This document shows positions 36,012-44,345 of a stretch of DNA of 64,000 nucleotides, in pieces (the stretch's first letter is position 1; every line of letters starts with the position of its first letter). The DNA is from Bacteroidales bacterium (GTDB lineage: Bacteria; Bacteroidota; Bacteroidia; Bacteroidales; Salinivirgaceae), in assembly GCA_012519055.1 (NCBI GenBank), contig JAAYQU010000031.1, positions 62,001 through 126,000 on the forward strand, read 5' to 3'. The position numbers were made by a program, and so were the translations under genes. A model generated the notes under the pieces. The model saw only the letters and a list, made by a program, of their open reading frames with translations. It was not told where the DNA came from and did no database searches.

Positions 36012-36149
36012 AACACATTTACTTTCAGCTATATAATACATCTATTTTTAACTTTAAAAACTTTTGACTATCATTGTTAATTGTTTTGGACGACCACAAA
36101 TGGCGCCTTTATTTTCAACTTTATAAACTTTTAACTTTTAACTTCATCA

Positions 36150-37175
36150 ATGGAGAAGGTTTTAATTAAAGGAAAAAACAGCGAATCAACTATATTAATC
36201 GGTGAAAGCATTAATAATTTAATAAACTATATTCCCAATAAACAAGTTTACATAATTACAGACCAAAATGTAAACAGACTGTACGAACAAAGCTTTCCAT
36301 ATTTTCCTAAATACGTTATTGAGACAGGCGAAGAGTCAAAAAACTTAGCTTCACTTGTAAAAATATATCAATGGTTATTAGATTCAGGAGCTGATAGAAA
36401 CTCTTTTGTAGTTGGTATAGGAGGAGGCGTAGTTAGTGATATAGCCGGATTTATAGCCTCAACCTTTATGCGTGGTATCTCTTTTGGATTTGTAGCCACA
36501 ACTCTGTTAGCGCAAGTTGATGCGAGTATTGGAGGGAAAAATGGAGTTAATTTAGACAACTACAAAAATATTATCGGGACATTCAATCTACCAAAGTTTG
36601 TAATTTGCGATATTTCGATGCTCAAAACTCTGTCAGGAGTGGAGTTGTCGAATGGTTTTGCAGAAATGATAAAACATTGTCTGATAGCAAGTTATTCAGA
36701 TTTTGAATTTATGGAACAAAATGCTGATAAGTTAGTTAAGTGTGATATTGAGGTAATTACACCGCTATTGGCACGTTCAATTCAAATCAAAGCCGATATT
36801 GTAAACAACGACGAAAAAGAGACTGGATTGCGGAAAATATTAAACTTAGGACATACGTGGGGTCATGCAATAGAAAAAACAACTAATTTGCCTCATGGTC
36901 AAAGCGTTAGCTTAGGGTTAGAGTTTGCTGCCCGCTTTTCACGTAAACGCGAATTAGTCACAAACAGAGATTATATGAGGCTGATTGGTTTGTTGCGCTC
37001 ATTCAGTTTGCCTGTTTGCTATAACATACATATGCCCGAAGTTTTTAATGCACTAACAAAAGATAAGAAGAAAAACGGCAGCGTAATAGATTTTATTTTT
37101 TTAAAGGGACTTGGGGATGTAATCATAGAAAAAATTAGTTTTGATGAAATAAAAGAGTTTGTTTTTGAAAAATAG
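36150..37175 (+). CDS. aroB: 3-dehydroquinate synthase
   Basis: 341 residues. It converts DAHP to 3-dehydroquinate using NAD+ and a divalent metal. Conserved segments are GIGGGVVSDIAGFIASTFMRG near residue 90 (NAD loop), TTLLAQVDASIGGKNGVN near 117, ELSNGFAEMIKHCL near 168 (metal Glu), LNLGHTWGHAIE near 232 and LPHGQSVSLGL near 249 (metal His residues). It is the first gene of aroB-D-E-A-C. The intergenic gaps are short, and aroE/aroA overlap, so this is one operon. Confidence 0.95.
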   Translation: MEKVLIKGKNSESTILIGESINNLINYIPNKQVYIITDQNVNRLYEQSFPYFPKYVIETGEESKNLASLVKIYQWLLDSGADRNSFVVGIGGGVVSDIAGFIASTFMRGISFGFVATTLLAQVDASIGGKNGVNLDNYKNIIGTFNLPKFVICDISMLKTLSGVELSNGFAEMIKHCLIASYSDFEFMEQNADKLVKCDIEVITPLLARSIQIKADIVNNDEKETGLRKILNLGHTWGHAIEKTTNLPHGQSVSLGLEFAARFSRKRELVTNRDYMRLIGLLRSFSLPVCYNIHMPEVFNALTKDKKKNGSVIDFIFLKGLGDVIIEKISFDEIKEFVFEK

Positions 37176-37189
37176 CCTAACAGTATAAA

Positions 37190-37837
37190 ATGCGCACAAA
37201 CAGTAAAATTTGTATAGTTATAGGTAACCTAACCTACGAAAAAGCAATACAAGAAATTGAAAATATTTCATTTGCCGAGATACGAATGGACCTACTCAAT
37301 TATACCGACCAGCAGTACCAAAATATATTTGCCAAACTAACAAACTCAATTGCAACCTATAGAGATAACGTTGATATACAAGATGTTGAAAAAAACTACA
37401 CAACAGCAATTAAGAGTGGCTGTACTTATATAGATTTAGATGTAGAACTATCTGAAAATCTGCGTTTAAAGCTAATTGAAAAGGCTCGTAACAGTGGTTG
37501 CAAAGTAATTTTATCTTACCATAATTATACAAATACTCCAACTCTGCAGGAGTTAACTAAAATCGTAAACAATTTGTTTACAAAAGGTGCAGATGTTGTT
37601 AAAATTGCTTGTATGGCTAACGATCAGGCCGATTGTGCAAGAGTTTTAGGTTTATACGAAAATCATAAAAACTTGGTGGCTTTCTGTATGGGGAAACTTG
37701 GGCTAATTACACGTTTGACAGCCCCAATCATTGGTGCACCATATACTTACGCCTCAGTTTCGGATACAGAGATTGCACCCGGATTGCCAAGTTATAATCT
37801 GGTTAATGATTTTTTAGAAAAGTATAACGTCGATTGA
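37190..37837 (+). CDS. aroD: 3-dehydroquinate dehydratase, type I
   Basis: 215 residues. It dehydrates 3-dehydroquinate to 3-dehydroshikimate through a Schiff base. The substrate-binding FAEIRMDLL lies near residues 28-36, the catalytic His in ILSYHNY near 108, the Schiff-base Lys in ADVVKIACMA near 142, and the C-terminal GAPYTYASVSD...APGLPSY lid is present. The fold is the type I (beta/alpha)8 barrel. It starts 14 bases after aroB. Confidence 0.93.
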   Translation: MRTNSKICIVIGNLTYEKAIQEIENISFAEIRMDLLNYTDQQYQNIFAKLTNSIATYRDNVDIQDVEKNYTTAIKSGCTYIDLDVELSENLRLKLIEKARNSGCKVILSYHNYTNTPTLQELTKIVNNLFTKGADVVKIACMANDQADCARVLGLYENHKNLVAFCMGKLGLITRLTAPIIGAPYTYASVSDTEIAPGLPSYNLVNDFLEKYNVD

Positions 37838-37843
37838 ACAAAT

Positions 37844-38782
37844 ATGCAGGCTTCCGCAAAAAAAATATTTGCCGTTTTTGGAAATCCGATTTTGCATAGT
37901 CGTAGTCCTCAGTTGTTTAATGCGGTTTTTGTACATGAGAATATCAACGCGCTTTATACTCGCATTCAGGCAACTAACGGCAAAGAGGTTGTTGATATTA
38001 TTAAGAAACATAAAATCAGCGGAGCAAATATCACGACACCATTTAAAGAGACTGTTTTAGAATACGTTGATAGCATATCAGATGAAGCCAGGCAAATAGG
38101 CGGAATAAACGTTATTATCAATTCCAACGGAGCACTTTCAGGGCATAACACCGACCATATAGGAGTTACAACGTCATTAGAAAATATTACGGACTTAAAA
38201 ACAGCGAATTGTCTCGTACTAGGCGCAGGCGCAGCAGCAAGAGCAGCTGTTTTTGGGCTGATACTGAAAGGCGCAAATGTTACAGTCGCCAACAGAACAT
38301 TTGAAAAAGCGAAACAGATAGCTAAAACATTTAATTGTAAGGCTATTAGCTTAGACAAGTTGGAGCAATCTATTAGTAAAACCGATATAATTGTTTCATC
38401 ACTTTTGCCACATGCAAATCCATTGCAGGGGATAATTTTACCCAAAAATCTAATTATATTAGATGCAAATTATCGTCGCTCAGGAGTAGCGGATTATGCC
38501 CTAAAACAAGAATGTAGGCTGATTTCAGGAAAAGAGTGGCTATTGTATCAGGCAATAGAAACATATAAGTTGTTTTTTGGCAAAGAGCCCGATAAATCAA
38601 TTATGGAAAAGAAATTTAGTAGCAACTTAAATTCAGAAAATATTAATGCTTTAGCGTTAAATCCTAATGTAAAACATGTTGATTTTCAAGATGTTGATAT
38701 TGCAATATATACGAGTTCAAACAACGAAGCTGAATTTAAAAAACGCTTAAATGAAGAAAAAAATCTGCTCATCAACGGTTAG
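37844..38782 (+). CDS. aroE: Shikimate dehydrogenase with C-terminal extension
   Basis: 312 residues. It reduces 3-dehydroshikimate to shikimate with NADPH. FGNPILHSRSPQLFNAVF (residues 9-26) binds substrate; the catalytic Lys is in NITTPFKETV near 65; HNTDHIG carries the conserved Asp near 101; the Rossmann loop is VLGAGAAARAAVFGL near 125. The recognisable enzyme ends near residue 255 (LYQAIETYKLFFG). The last 50 or so residues (from MEKKFSSN to NEEKNLLING) are not part of the usual family length of about 270 and match nothing I recognise. It overlaps aroA by 32 bases. Confidence 0.92.
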   Translation: MQASAKKIFAVFGNPILHSRSPQLFNAVFVHENINALYTRIQATNGKEVVDIIKKHKISGANITTPFKETVLEYVDSISDEARQIGGINVIINSNGALSGHNTDHIGVTTSLENITDLKTANCLVLGAGAAARAAVFGLILKGANVTVANRTFEKAKQIAKTFNCKAISLDKLEQSISKTDIIVSSLLPHANPLQGIILPKNLIILDANYRRSGVADYALKQECRLISGKEWLLYQAIETYKLFFGKEPDKSIMEKKFSSNLNSENINALALNPNVKHVDFQDVDIAIYTSSNNEAEFKKRLNEEKNLLING

Positions 38783-39989
38783 GGGAACAGTTCAAGCACC
38801 TGCATCTAAAAGCGTTGCACAACGTGCGATTGCTTTGGCTGCGTTGGCTGAAGGCATATCAACAATAAAAAACGTTGGCAATAGCGAAGATGTTTTGGCA
38901 GCAATAAACGTTTGTAAACGTCTTGGAGCAGAAATTTCAGGCAATCACAAATTGCTAACTGTTAAAGGTGGATTGAAATTACCTACAGAAGTACTGAACT
39001 GTGGCGAATCGGGCTTATGTATCAGAATGTTTTCTCCTATTGTTGCTACGCTCAATAGCTCGGTTGCGATGACGGGAGAGGGAACTCTGAAAAAGCGTCC
39101 AATGCAGATGATTGCAGACTCGTTAACACAATTAGGTGCAATCTGCTTAACAAACGACGGTTTTTTGCCTCTCAAAATAAAAGGACCTATCAAAGGCGGA
39201 GAAATTAGCATTGACGGTTCCATTAGTTCTCAGGTACTTACAGGGCTTTTAATGGCTGCGCCTTTTGCAGAAACAGATACCATTATAAAAGTTGATAACC
39301 TAAAAAGCACTCCATATATTGACTTGACTATAAGCATAATGCAAGATTTTAGGGTGGATGTTACGAACATTAATTACGAAAAGTTCGTAATAAAAGCATC
39401 TCAAAAGTACCGTTCTGTTGACTATGAGGTTGAGGGAGACTGGAGCGGTGCTGCTTTCCTGTTGGTTGCAGGAGCAATTGCGGGCAAAATTGAAGTTACA
39501 AACCTTTCCTCAAATTCTTATCAAGCCGACCGCGCAATTATTGAGGCTTTAAAATTAGCAGGAGCTGATGTTGTTGTAAAACAAAACTCTGTTAAAGTTT
39601 TGAAAAACAGCCTTGTGGGATTTAACTTTGATGCTACCGATTGCCCAGACCTTTTTCCGCCTTTAGTAGCGTTAGCTGCTCATTGTCAAGGGGAAACAAC
39701 AATCGTAGGCATCGACAGATTAAAAAACAAAGAGAGCGACAGAGCCACAACACTCAAACAGGAGTTCGAGAAACTTGGAATAAAAATCGAATTTGCCGAC
39801 AACACAATGACAATATATGGCGCAAAACCTAAAAGCGGAAGCCTCTTTTCTCACGATGACCACAGAGTAGCAATGGCTTGTGCCACAGTTGCTATAAGCG
39901 GTAACTGTACGGTTGAAATTGAAAACGCAGAAGCCGTAAACAAAAGTTACCCCAATTTTTTCGATGACCTAAAAACCATTACTCAATAA
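38751..39989 (+). CDS. aroA: 3-phosphoshikimate 1-carboxyvinyltransferase (EPSP synthase)
   Basis: 412 residues. It joins phosphoenolpyruvate to shikimate 3-phosphate. Conserved blocks are VQAPASKSVAQRAIALAALA near 14, LNCGESGLCIRMF near 81, DGSISSQVLTGLLMAAP near 160, EGDWSGAAFLLVAG near 225, DRLKNKESDRATTLKQ near 325 and HDDHRVAMACATVAISG near 368. It starts inside the aroE 3' end with a 32-base overlap, so translation is probably coupled. Its product feeds AroC encoded next. Confidence 0.95.
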   Translation: MKKKICSSTVRGTVQAPASKSVAQRAIALAALAEGISTIKNVGNSEDVLAAINVCKRLGAEISGNHKLLTVKGGLKLPTEVLNCGESGLCIRMFSPIVATLNSSVAMTGEGTLKKRPMQMIADSLTQLGAICLTNDGFLPLKIKGPIKGGEISIDGSISSQVLTGLLMAAPFAETDTIIKVDNLKSTPYIDLTISIMQDFRVDVTNINYEKFVIKASQKYRSVDYEVEGDWSGAAFLLVAGAIAGKIEVTNLSSNSYQADRAIIEALKLAGADVVVKQNSVKVLKNSLVGFNFDATDCPDLFPPLVALAAHCQGETTIVGIDRLKNKESDRATTLKQEFEKLGIKIEFADNTMTIYGAKPKSGSLFSHDDHRVAMACATVAISGNCTVEIENAEAVNKSYPNFFDDLKTITQ

Positions 39990-39999
39990 ATAATTGAAG

Positions 40000-40971
40000 A
40001 TGAATACTTTCGGACAACTATTTAGAATTAGCATATTTGGCGAGTCGCACGGCGATGTCGTTGGAGTAACCATTGACGGAGTAAAACCCGGCATGCAGCT
40101 CGCTCTCAACGATTTTGAAGCTGATATTTTGCGCAGAAAATCGGGAGCAAAAGGCACTACGCCACGCATAGAAGATGACAAGCCTCAAATAATTTCAGGC
40201 TTATTTAACGGATTTACAACAGGTGCGCCACTAACCATAGTTTTTGAAAATAAAAATGCACAATCAGCTGACTATGAATATATTCGCAACACCCCACGCC
40301 CCAGTCATGCCGATTTTGTTGCACTTAAAAAATTTCAAGGCTTTAACGATTACCGTGGAGGAGGACACTTTTCCGGAAGACTTACATTAGCTTTGGTAGC
40401 AGCAGGAGTTATCGCCAAAAAACAGATTGGCGATATAAATATCGAAGCAAAACTGCTATCAGTTGGCGGAAGCACAGATATCGAAGCAACAATAGAGCAA
40501 GCTATAGCTGCTAACGACTCCATTGGCGGAATAGTCGAATGTAATGCAACCAATATCCCAATAGGTTTAGGCGAACCCTTTTTCAATTCGGTCGAGTCGG
40601 TAATCAGTCATCTCGTTTTTTCAATACCCGCAGTAAAGGGAATCGAGTTTGGAGCAGGATTTGCAGCTGCAGCAATGAAAGGCTCGCAACACAACGACCC
40701 ACTTATAGATATATCCGGAAAAACAGAAACAAACCATTCAGGCGGAATTTCAGGCGGAATTACCAACGGCAACGACCTGATTTTCAGAGTAGCAGTAAAA
40801 CCAACTCCAAGTATTGGCAAAGAGCAGTTAACCATAAATATGAAAACAGGAAAACGCGAAAGCCTTAAAATAGGCGGTCGTTATGATGCCTGTATCGCTT
40901 TGCGTATGCCTGTAATAATTGAGGCTATTACGGCAATTGCGCTTTGTGATTTAATAACGATAAATGATTAG
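40000..40971 (+). CDS. aroC: Chorismate synthase
   Basis: 323 residues. It converts EPSP to chorismate with reduced flavin. FGESHGDVVGVTIDGV near residue 12, RPSHADF near 100, GGGHFSGR near 120, the FMN region FAAAAMKGSQHND near 222 and the C-terminal GRYDACIALRMPVIIEA are present. It is somewhat shorter than E. coli AroC (361). ATG 40000 is used; a TTG at 39994 would add two residues. It closes the aroB-D-E-A-C operon. Confidence 0.95.
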   Translation: MNTFGQLFRISIFGESHGDVVGVTIDGVKPGMQLALNDFEADILRRKSGAKGTTPRIEDDKPQIISGLFNGFTTGAPLTIVFENKNAQSADYEYIRNTPRPSHADFVALKKFQGFNDYRGGGHFSGRLTLALVAAGVIAKKQIGDINIEAKLLSVGGSTDIEATIEQAIAANDSIGGIVECNATNIPIGLGEPFFNSVESVISHLVFSIPAVKGIEFGAGFAAAAMKGSQHNDPLIDISGKTETNHSGGISGGITNGNDLIFRVAVKPTPSIGKEQLTINMKTGKRESLKIGGRYDACIALRMPVIIEAITAIALCDLITIND

Positions 40972-41050
40972 AACACAGAAGACACAGATTAAACAGAATT
41001 TCACAGATAAGAATCCGTGCAAATCCGTTTAATCCGTGTTATCTGTGTTC
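40971..41050. repeat. GAACACAG...CTGTGTTC inverted repeat
   Basis: An 80-base element between convergent aroC and DUF58 genes. The outer arms GAACACAG (40971-40978) and CTGTGTTC (41043-41050) are perfect. Imperfect inner pairing continues between GACACAGATTAAAC (40981-40994) and GTTTAATCCGTGTT. The core AATCCGTTTAATC (41022-41034) and the outer CTGTGTTC recur at 49007-49035 with the same 21-base spacing. Confidence 0.75.
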
Positions 41051-41069
41051 TACCAAGAAAGCCGATAGG

Positions 41070-42005
41070 CTAAAACAGTTTACTTCGCTTCACAAGCCAC
41101 GGAGAAAGTACACTGCTAAAAGGATTATCTATATCAGCCTCAACAAGTTCAATTTTATATTGTAAACATCGTTTTTTCAACTCATCGAACTTATCTTTAA
41201 TCTGTTGCAAATAGTATTCGCGGTACTCGGCAGGGTTCAACTTAAAGCTTTCGCCCGTTTCCATATCAATAAGTTTATATGGGCGATTATCAAGCTCGAA
41301 CATCTGTTCAGTTTTTTTGTGAGTTACGTGAAAGATTATCACTTCGTTTTTATTATACCTAAGATGTTCTAACGATTCATATATCTTATTAACAGGCGTT
41401 TGAGTAAACATATCGGTAAACAATACAACTAATGAACGTTTGTTAATAACCTCGGCTATTTGATGTAGTGTGTCGGCTGTTGCCGTTCCGGTTTTGGTTT
41501 CTGTGTTGTATTTGCTCCGCAGAATATCATCTAATTTGCTGAATATCAGTTTTTGATGACTGTTTGAAAGGTGTGGCGAAAAGTGCTCATCAACTTTATC
41601 TGAAAAAAGAGTTAACCCCACAGCATCGCGCTGACGATTAAGCATATGCGAAATAGCAGCCGCACAAAGAGCTGAATATCCAGCCTTGTGAATGGTTTTA
41701 TCCGTGGGGTAAAACATTGAGCTGCTGCAATCTATCACAATCTGGCAACGCAAATTGGTTTCAGCCTCGTAGTTTTTGACAAAAAGCTTATCGGTTCTGC
41801 CAAAAAGTTTCCAGTCAATATGTCGTACAGATTCCCCCTGATTGTACACCCTATGTTCGGCAAACTCAACCGAAAAGCCGTGATACGGACTTTTGTGGAT
41901 ACCCGAAATAAAGCCGTCAACTATCTGGCGCGCAAAAAAATCGATACTATTCAGGTACGATAAAGATTCTATCTGTTCGGCAGTTGTTAAAAACTTATTG
42001 CTCAT
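41070..42005 (-). CDS. DUF58 protein
   Basis: 311 residues. The DUF58 signature lies near residues 45-75 (FAEHRVYNQGESVRHIDWKLFGRTDKLFVKNYEAE). A von Willebrand A-like fold follows, with CQIVIDCSSSM, a DxSxS metal-site (MIDAS) motif near 92, and VVLFTDMFT near 197. DUF58 proteins usually work with a MoxR AAA+ ATPase in envelope or protein-complex maturation. No moxR gene lies beside it here, which is unusual. A -7-like TATTTTTG lies on the minus strand just upstream of its start. Confidence 0.88.
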   Translation of the reverse strand: MSNKFLTTAEQIESLSYLNSIDFFARQIVDGFISGIHKSPYHGFSVEFAEHRVYNQGESVRHIDWKLFGRTDKLFVKNYEAETNLRCQIVIDCSSSMFYPTDKTIHKAGYSALCAAAISHMLNRQRDAVGLTLFSDKVDEHFSPHLSNSHQKLIFSKLDDILRSKYNTETKTGTATADTLHQIAEVINKRSLVVLFTDMFTQTPVNKIYESLEHLRYNKNEVIIFHVTHKKTEQMFELDNRPYKLIDMETGESFKLNPAEYREYYLQQIKDKFDELKKRCLQYKIELVEADIDNPFSSVLSPWLVKRSKLF

Positions 42006-42022
42006 TTAATAAAGTATTTGTG

Positions 42023-42030
42023 CAAAAATA
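42023..42030 (-). promoter_or_regulatory. -7 element of the DUF58 gene
   Basis: TATTTTTG on the minus strand (CAAAAATA on the plus strand), 17 bases from the start codon, giving a leader of about 10 bases. No well-spaced -33 TTG. Confidence 0.45.
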
Positions 42031-42095
42031 GATATTTTTTTAATGATGCATTTAATACTTGAAACTACAAATCCCATTTTCACTACATCAAAATA

Positions 42096-42124
42096 TTGAT
42101 ATTGAAAAATAATTTTTATTTTTG
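42096..42124 (+). promoter_or_regulatory. Promoter of the DUF3276 gene
   Basis: TTG at 42096-42098, an 18-base spacer, and -7 TATTTTTG at 42117-42124, a complete match to the Bacteroidetes promoter. It lies 40 bases before the start codon. Confidence 0.7.
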
Positions 42125-42164
42125 TCAATGATATATAAAGTACAAACCATTAATAACAGATACA

Positions 42165-42515
42165 ATGGAAATGGAAGAGAATAAGGAGTACGGGCGAGAA
42201 AGGGACGAGATTTTCTCAAAAGCTGTTAGAGCAGGGAAAAGAACATACTTTTTTGATGTTAAATCGACACGCAAAAACGATTATTACTTAACTATCACAG
42301 AGAGTAAGAAACGATTTGATCCAGATGGCGGACACTCTTTCGAAAAGCACAAGCTTTTTCTTTACAAAGAAGATTTTGAAAAGTTCAGAGAGGGATTAGA
42401 TGAAGTATTTAATTATATCCAAGAAAACCTTAGTGACGAGACTTCTGAAAAACCATCAGCAGAAAATAGCGACGATAATTTTTTAAACGTCGATTTTGAA
42501 GATCTCGACAAATAG
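42165..42515 (+). CDS. DUF3276 (PUR-domain) nucleic-acid-binding protein
   Basis: 116 residues matching DUF3276, the PUR-like single-strand nucleic-acid-binding fold of Bacteroidetes and Borrelia: [22 protein letters not shown] near 13-34, [12 protein letters not shown] near 38-49 and [20 protein letters not shown] near 58-77. The C-terminus is acidic ([14 protein letters not shown]). It has a good promoter and is followed 17 bases later by nfo, so the two probably share a transcript. Confidence 0.9.
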   Translation: MEMEENKEYGRERDEIFSKAVRAGKRTYFFDVKSTRKNDYYLTITESKKRFDPDGGHSFEKHKLFLYKEDFEKFREGLDEVFNYIQENLSDETSEKPSAENSDDNFLNVDFEDLDK

Positions 42516-42532
42516 TTAATCAGCATTTAGGT

Positions 42533-43381
42533 ATGTCTGAATATTATATTGGGGCTCATGTTAGCGCATCGGGAGGCGTTGAAAATGCACCACTTAATGC
42601 ACACAGTATAGGAGCTAACGCTTTTGCTCTATTTACTAAAAATCAAAGACAGTGGGTTGCTAAACCCTTAGAACAAAGCAGTATTTCTAGGTTTAAAGAG
42701 TATTGCAAGCAATATAACTTCGACAAAAATCAGATTTTACCCCACGACAGTTATTTAATAAACCTGGGACATCCTAAAGCAGAAAATCTTAACAAGTCGC
42801 GTGAAGCATTTATTGATGAGATGGTTAGGTGCGAACAACTTGGGCTAAAAAAACTTAATTTCCACCCCGGCAGTCATTTGAACGAAATATCAGAGGAAGA
42901 GTCGTTAAAACTCGTAGCAGAGAGCATTAATATTGCTTTAAAGCAAACGAAAGGGGTAACGGCTGTTATAGAAAATACTGCGGGACAAGGAACAAACTTA
43001 GGCTATACGTTTGAACATCTTGCACTTATTATCCAAAACGTTGAGGATAAGGATAGGGTAGGAGTTTGCATTGATACGTGTCATGCCTTTACTGCCGGTT
43101 ATGACCTGCTTAGTCCTGAGGGTTGGGATAATACGTGGAGTGATTTTGAGCGTATTATCGGGTTTGATAAGCTATGTGGAATGCACCTTAACGACACGAA
43201 AAAGGAGCTTGGCAGTCGCGTTGATAGACATGCCCCGTTAGGCGAAGGCTTTCTCGGTCTCGAACCGTTTAAACGAATTATGAGAGATAGTAGATTTAAA
43301 GATATACCTTTGATACTTGAAACCCCCGAAGATGACCGTTGGGAGAGCGAAATAAAACTGTTAAGGTCGTTTATTAAATAG
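42533..43381 (+). CDS. nfo: Endonuclease IV
   Basis: 282 residues. It cleaves the DNA backbone 5' of abasic sites in base-excision repair. Conserved metal-site segments are [22 protein letters not shown] (starting at 8), NFHPGSHL near 109, VIENTAGQG near 144, [13 protein letters not shown] near 179, [23 protein letters not shown] near 216 and [13 protein letters not shown] near 262. The length is typical. It follows the DUF3276 gene by 17 bases. Confidence 0.95.
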   Translation: MSEYYIGAHVSASGGVENAPLNAHSIGANAFALFTKNQRQWVAKPLEQSSISRFKEYCKQYNFDKNQILPHDSYLINLGHPKAENLNKSREAFIDEMVRCEQLGLKKLNFHPGSHLNEISEEESLKLVAESINIALKQTKGVTAVIENTAGQGTNLGYTFEHLALIIQNVEDKDRVGVCIDTCHAFTAGYDLLSPEGWDNTWSDFERIIGFDKLCGMHLNDTKKELGSRVDRHAPLGEGFLGLEPFKRIMRDSRFKDIPLILETPEDDRWESEIKLLRSFIK

Positions 43382-43393
43382 TTATAAAAATCT

Positions 43394-43429
43394 TTTATTT
43401 ATACATACAAACTGTTTTGTATAAATAAA
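43394..43429. promoter_or_regulatory. A/T-only inverted repeat between nfo and SDR
   Basis: Perfect 12-bp arms TTTATTTATACA (43394-43405) and TGTATAAATAAA (43418-43429) with a 12-base spacer. With almost no G/C pair it is a poor terminator, so an operator for the SDR-MFS pair is possible. Confidence 0.4.
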
Positions 43430-43504
43430 AATTAATAATCAGTTAGTTTTTAAACGCTGTAATTTGTGAATCACCGTTTAATAGTTCTGAAAAAGTCTTT
43501 TATT

Positions 43505-44308
43505 ATGGCAAAAAATCTATTTAAAGATAAACTGTGTTGGATATCTGGAGCTTCGTCTGGAATAGGAGAGGCATTGGCTATTGAGCTTTCAAAGCAAGGA
43601 GCCAAGTTAGTTTTGTCGTCAAGCAGACCCGAAAAATTGGAGAGAGTCGCTAACGAGTGTTTAAATCACACTGACTATTGTAAAATGCTCGCTTTTGACC
43701 TATCACAACCTGCTGAAGTTGAAAAATCGGCAAAAGAGTTTTTACACCTATACGGAACCCCGTTTCTTTTGATACATAACGGTGGGATAAGTCAACGTTC
43801 GATGATTTCAGAGACATCAATGGAGTTACACCGAAAAATAATGGAGATAGACTTTTTCTCTTATGTTGCGATAACTAAAATCGTACTCCCCAAAATGATT
43901 GAAGCAAAAGAGGGATATATTGCTGCAACAAGCAGTATATCAGGTAAATTCGGTTTCCCGATGCGTTCGGCGTATGCTTCGGCAAAACACGCAATACAAG
44001 GTTTTTTCGAAACATTGCGTATAGAGATGTCGGAGCATAATATCTCTGTTACAGTTGCTTATCCCGGTAGAGTTAGAACAAATATCTCTTTTAATGCACT
44101 AAAAGCCGACGGTACTCCTCACGGAGTTTTAGATCCGGGGCAGGCTGGAGGAATATCTTCCGAAAAATGTGCAAAAAAATATATCAAGGCAATATCAAAA
44201 AAGAGAGCTGAAGTGTTAATCGGTGGAAAAGAGCTACTTATGGTACATATAAAACGTTTTTTTCCTTGTCTCTTTTTCAGAATCGTTAAAAAAATCAAGC
44301 CAACGTAG
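43505..44308 (+). CDS. Short-chain dehydrogenase/reductase
   Basis: 267 residues from ATG 43505. A classical SDR: the cofactor loop SGASSGIGEALA near residue 14, HNGGISQRS in place of NNAG near 90, Ser in ATSSISGKFGF near 140 and the catalytic YASAK near 156. The C-terminus has a hydrophobic segment near residues 245-260 (LMVHIKRFFPCLFFRIV) that may touch the membrane, as in DHRS7B-type members. The substrate is unknown. A GTG at 43466 would add 13 residues. The gene is followed 37 bases later by an MFS permease gene. Confidence 0.85.
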   Translation: MAKNLFKDKLCWISGASSGIGEALAIELSKQGAKLVLSSSRPEKLERVANECLNHTDYCKMLAFDLSQPAEVEKSAKEFLHLYGTPFLLIHNGGISQRSMISETSMELHRKIMEIDFFSYVAITKIVLPKMIEAKEGYIAATSSISGKFGFPMRSAYASAKHAIQGFFETLRIEMSEHNISVTVAYPGRVRTNISFNALKADGTPHGVLDPGQAGGISSEKCAKKYIKAISKKRAEVLIGGKELLMVHIKRFFPCLFFRIVKKIKPT

Positions 44309-44345
44309 AAACAAAAGAATAGGTTAAACATATAATCGTAACATA

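Noticed and set aside
36925-36950. parS-like sequence (TTTTCACGTAAAC)
   Set aside because: Only about 10 of 16 positions match the parS consensus and it lies inside aroB.
37844-38782. Frameshift or fusion artefact to explain the long AroE
   Set aside because: The frame is open with normal codon use to a proper stop, and the aroA start inside it is intact, so a sequencing error is not needed.
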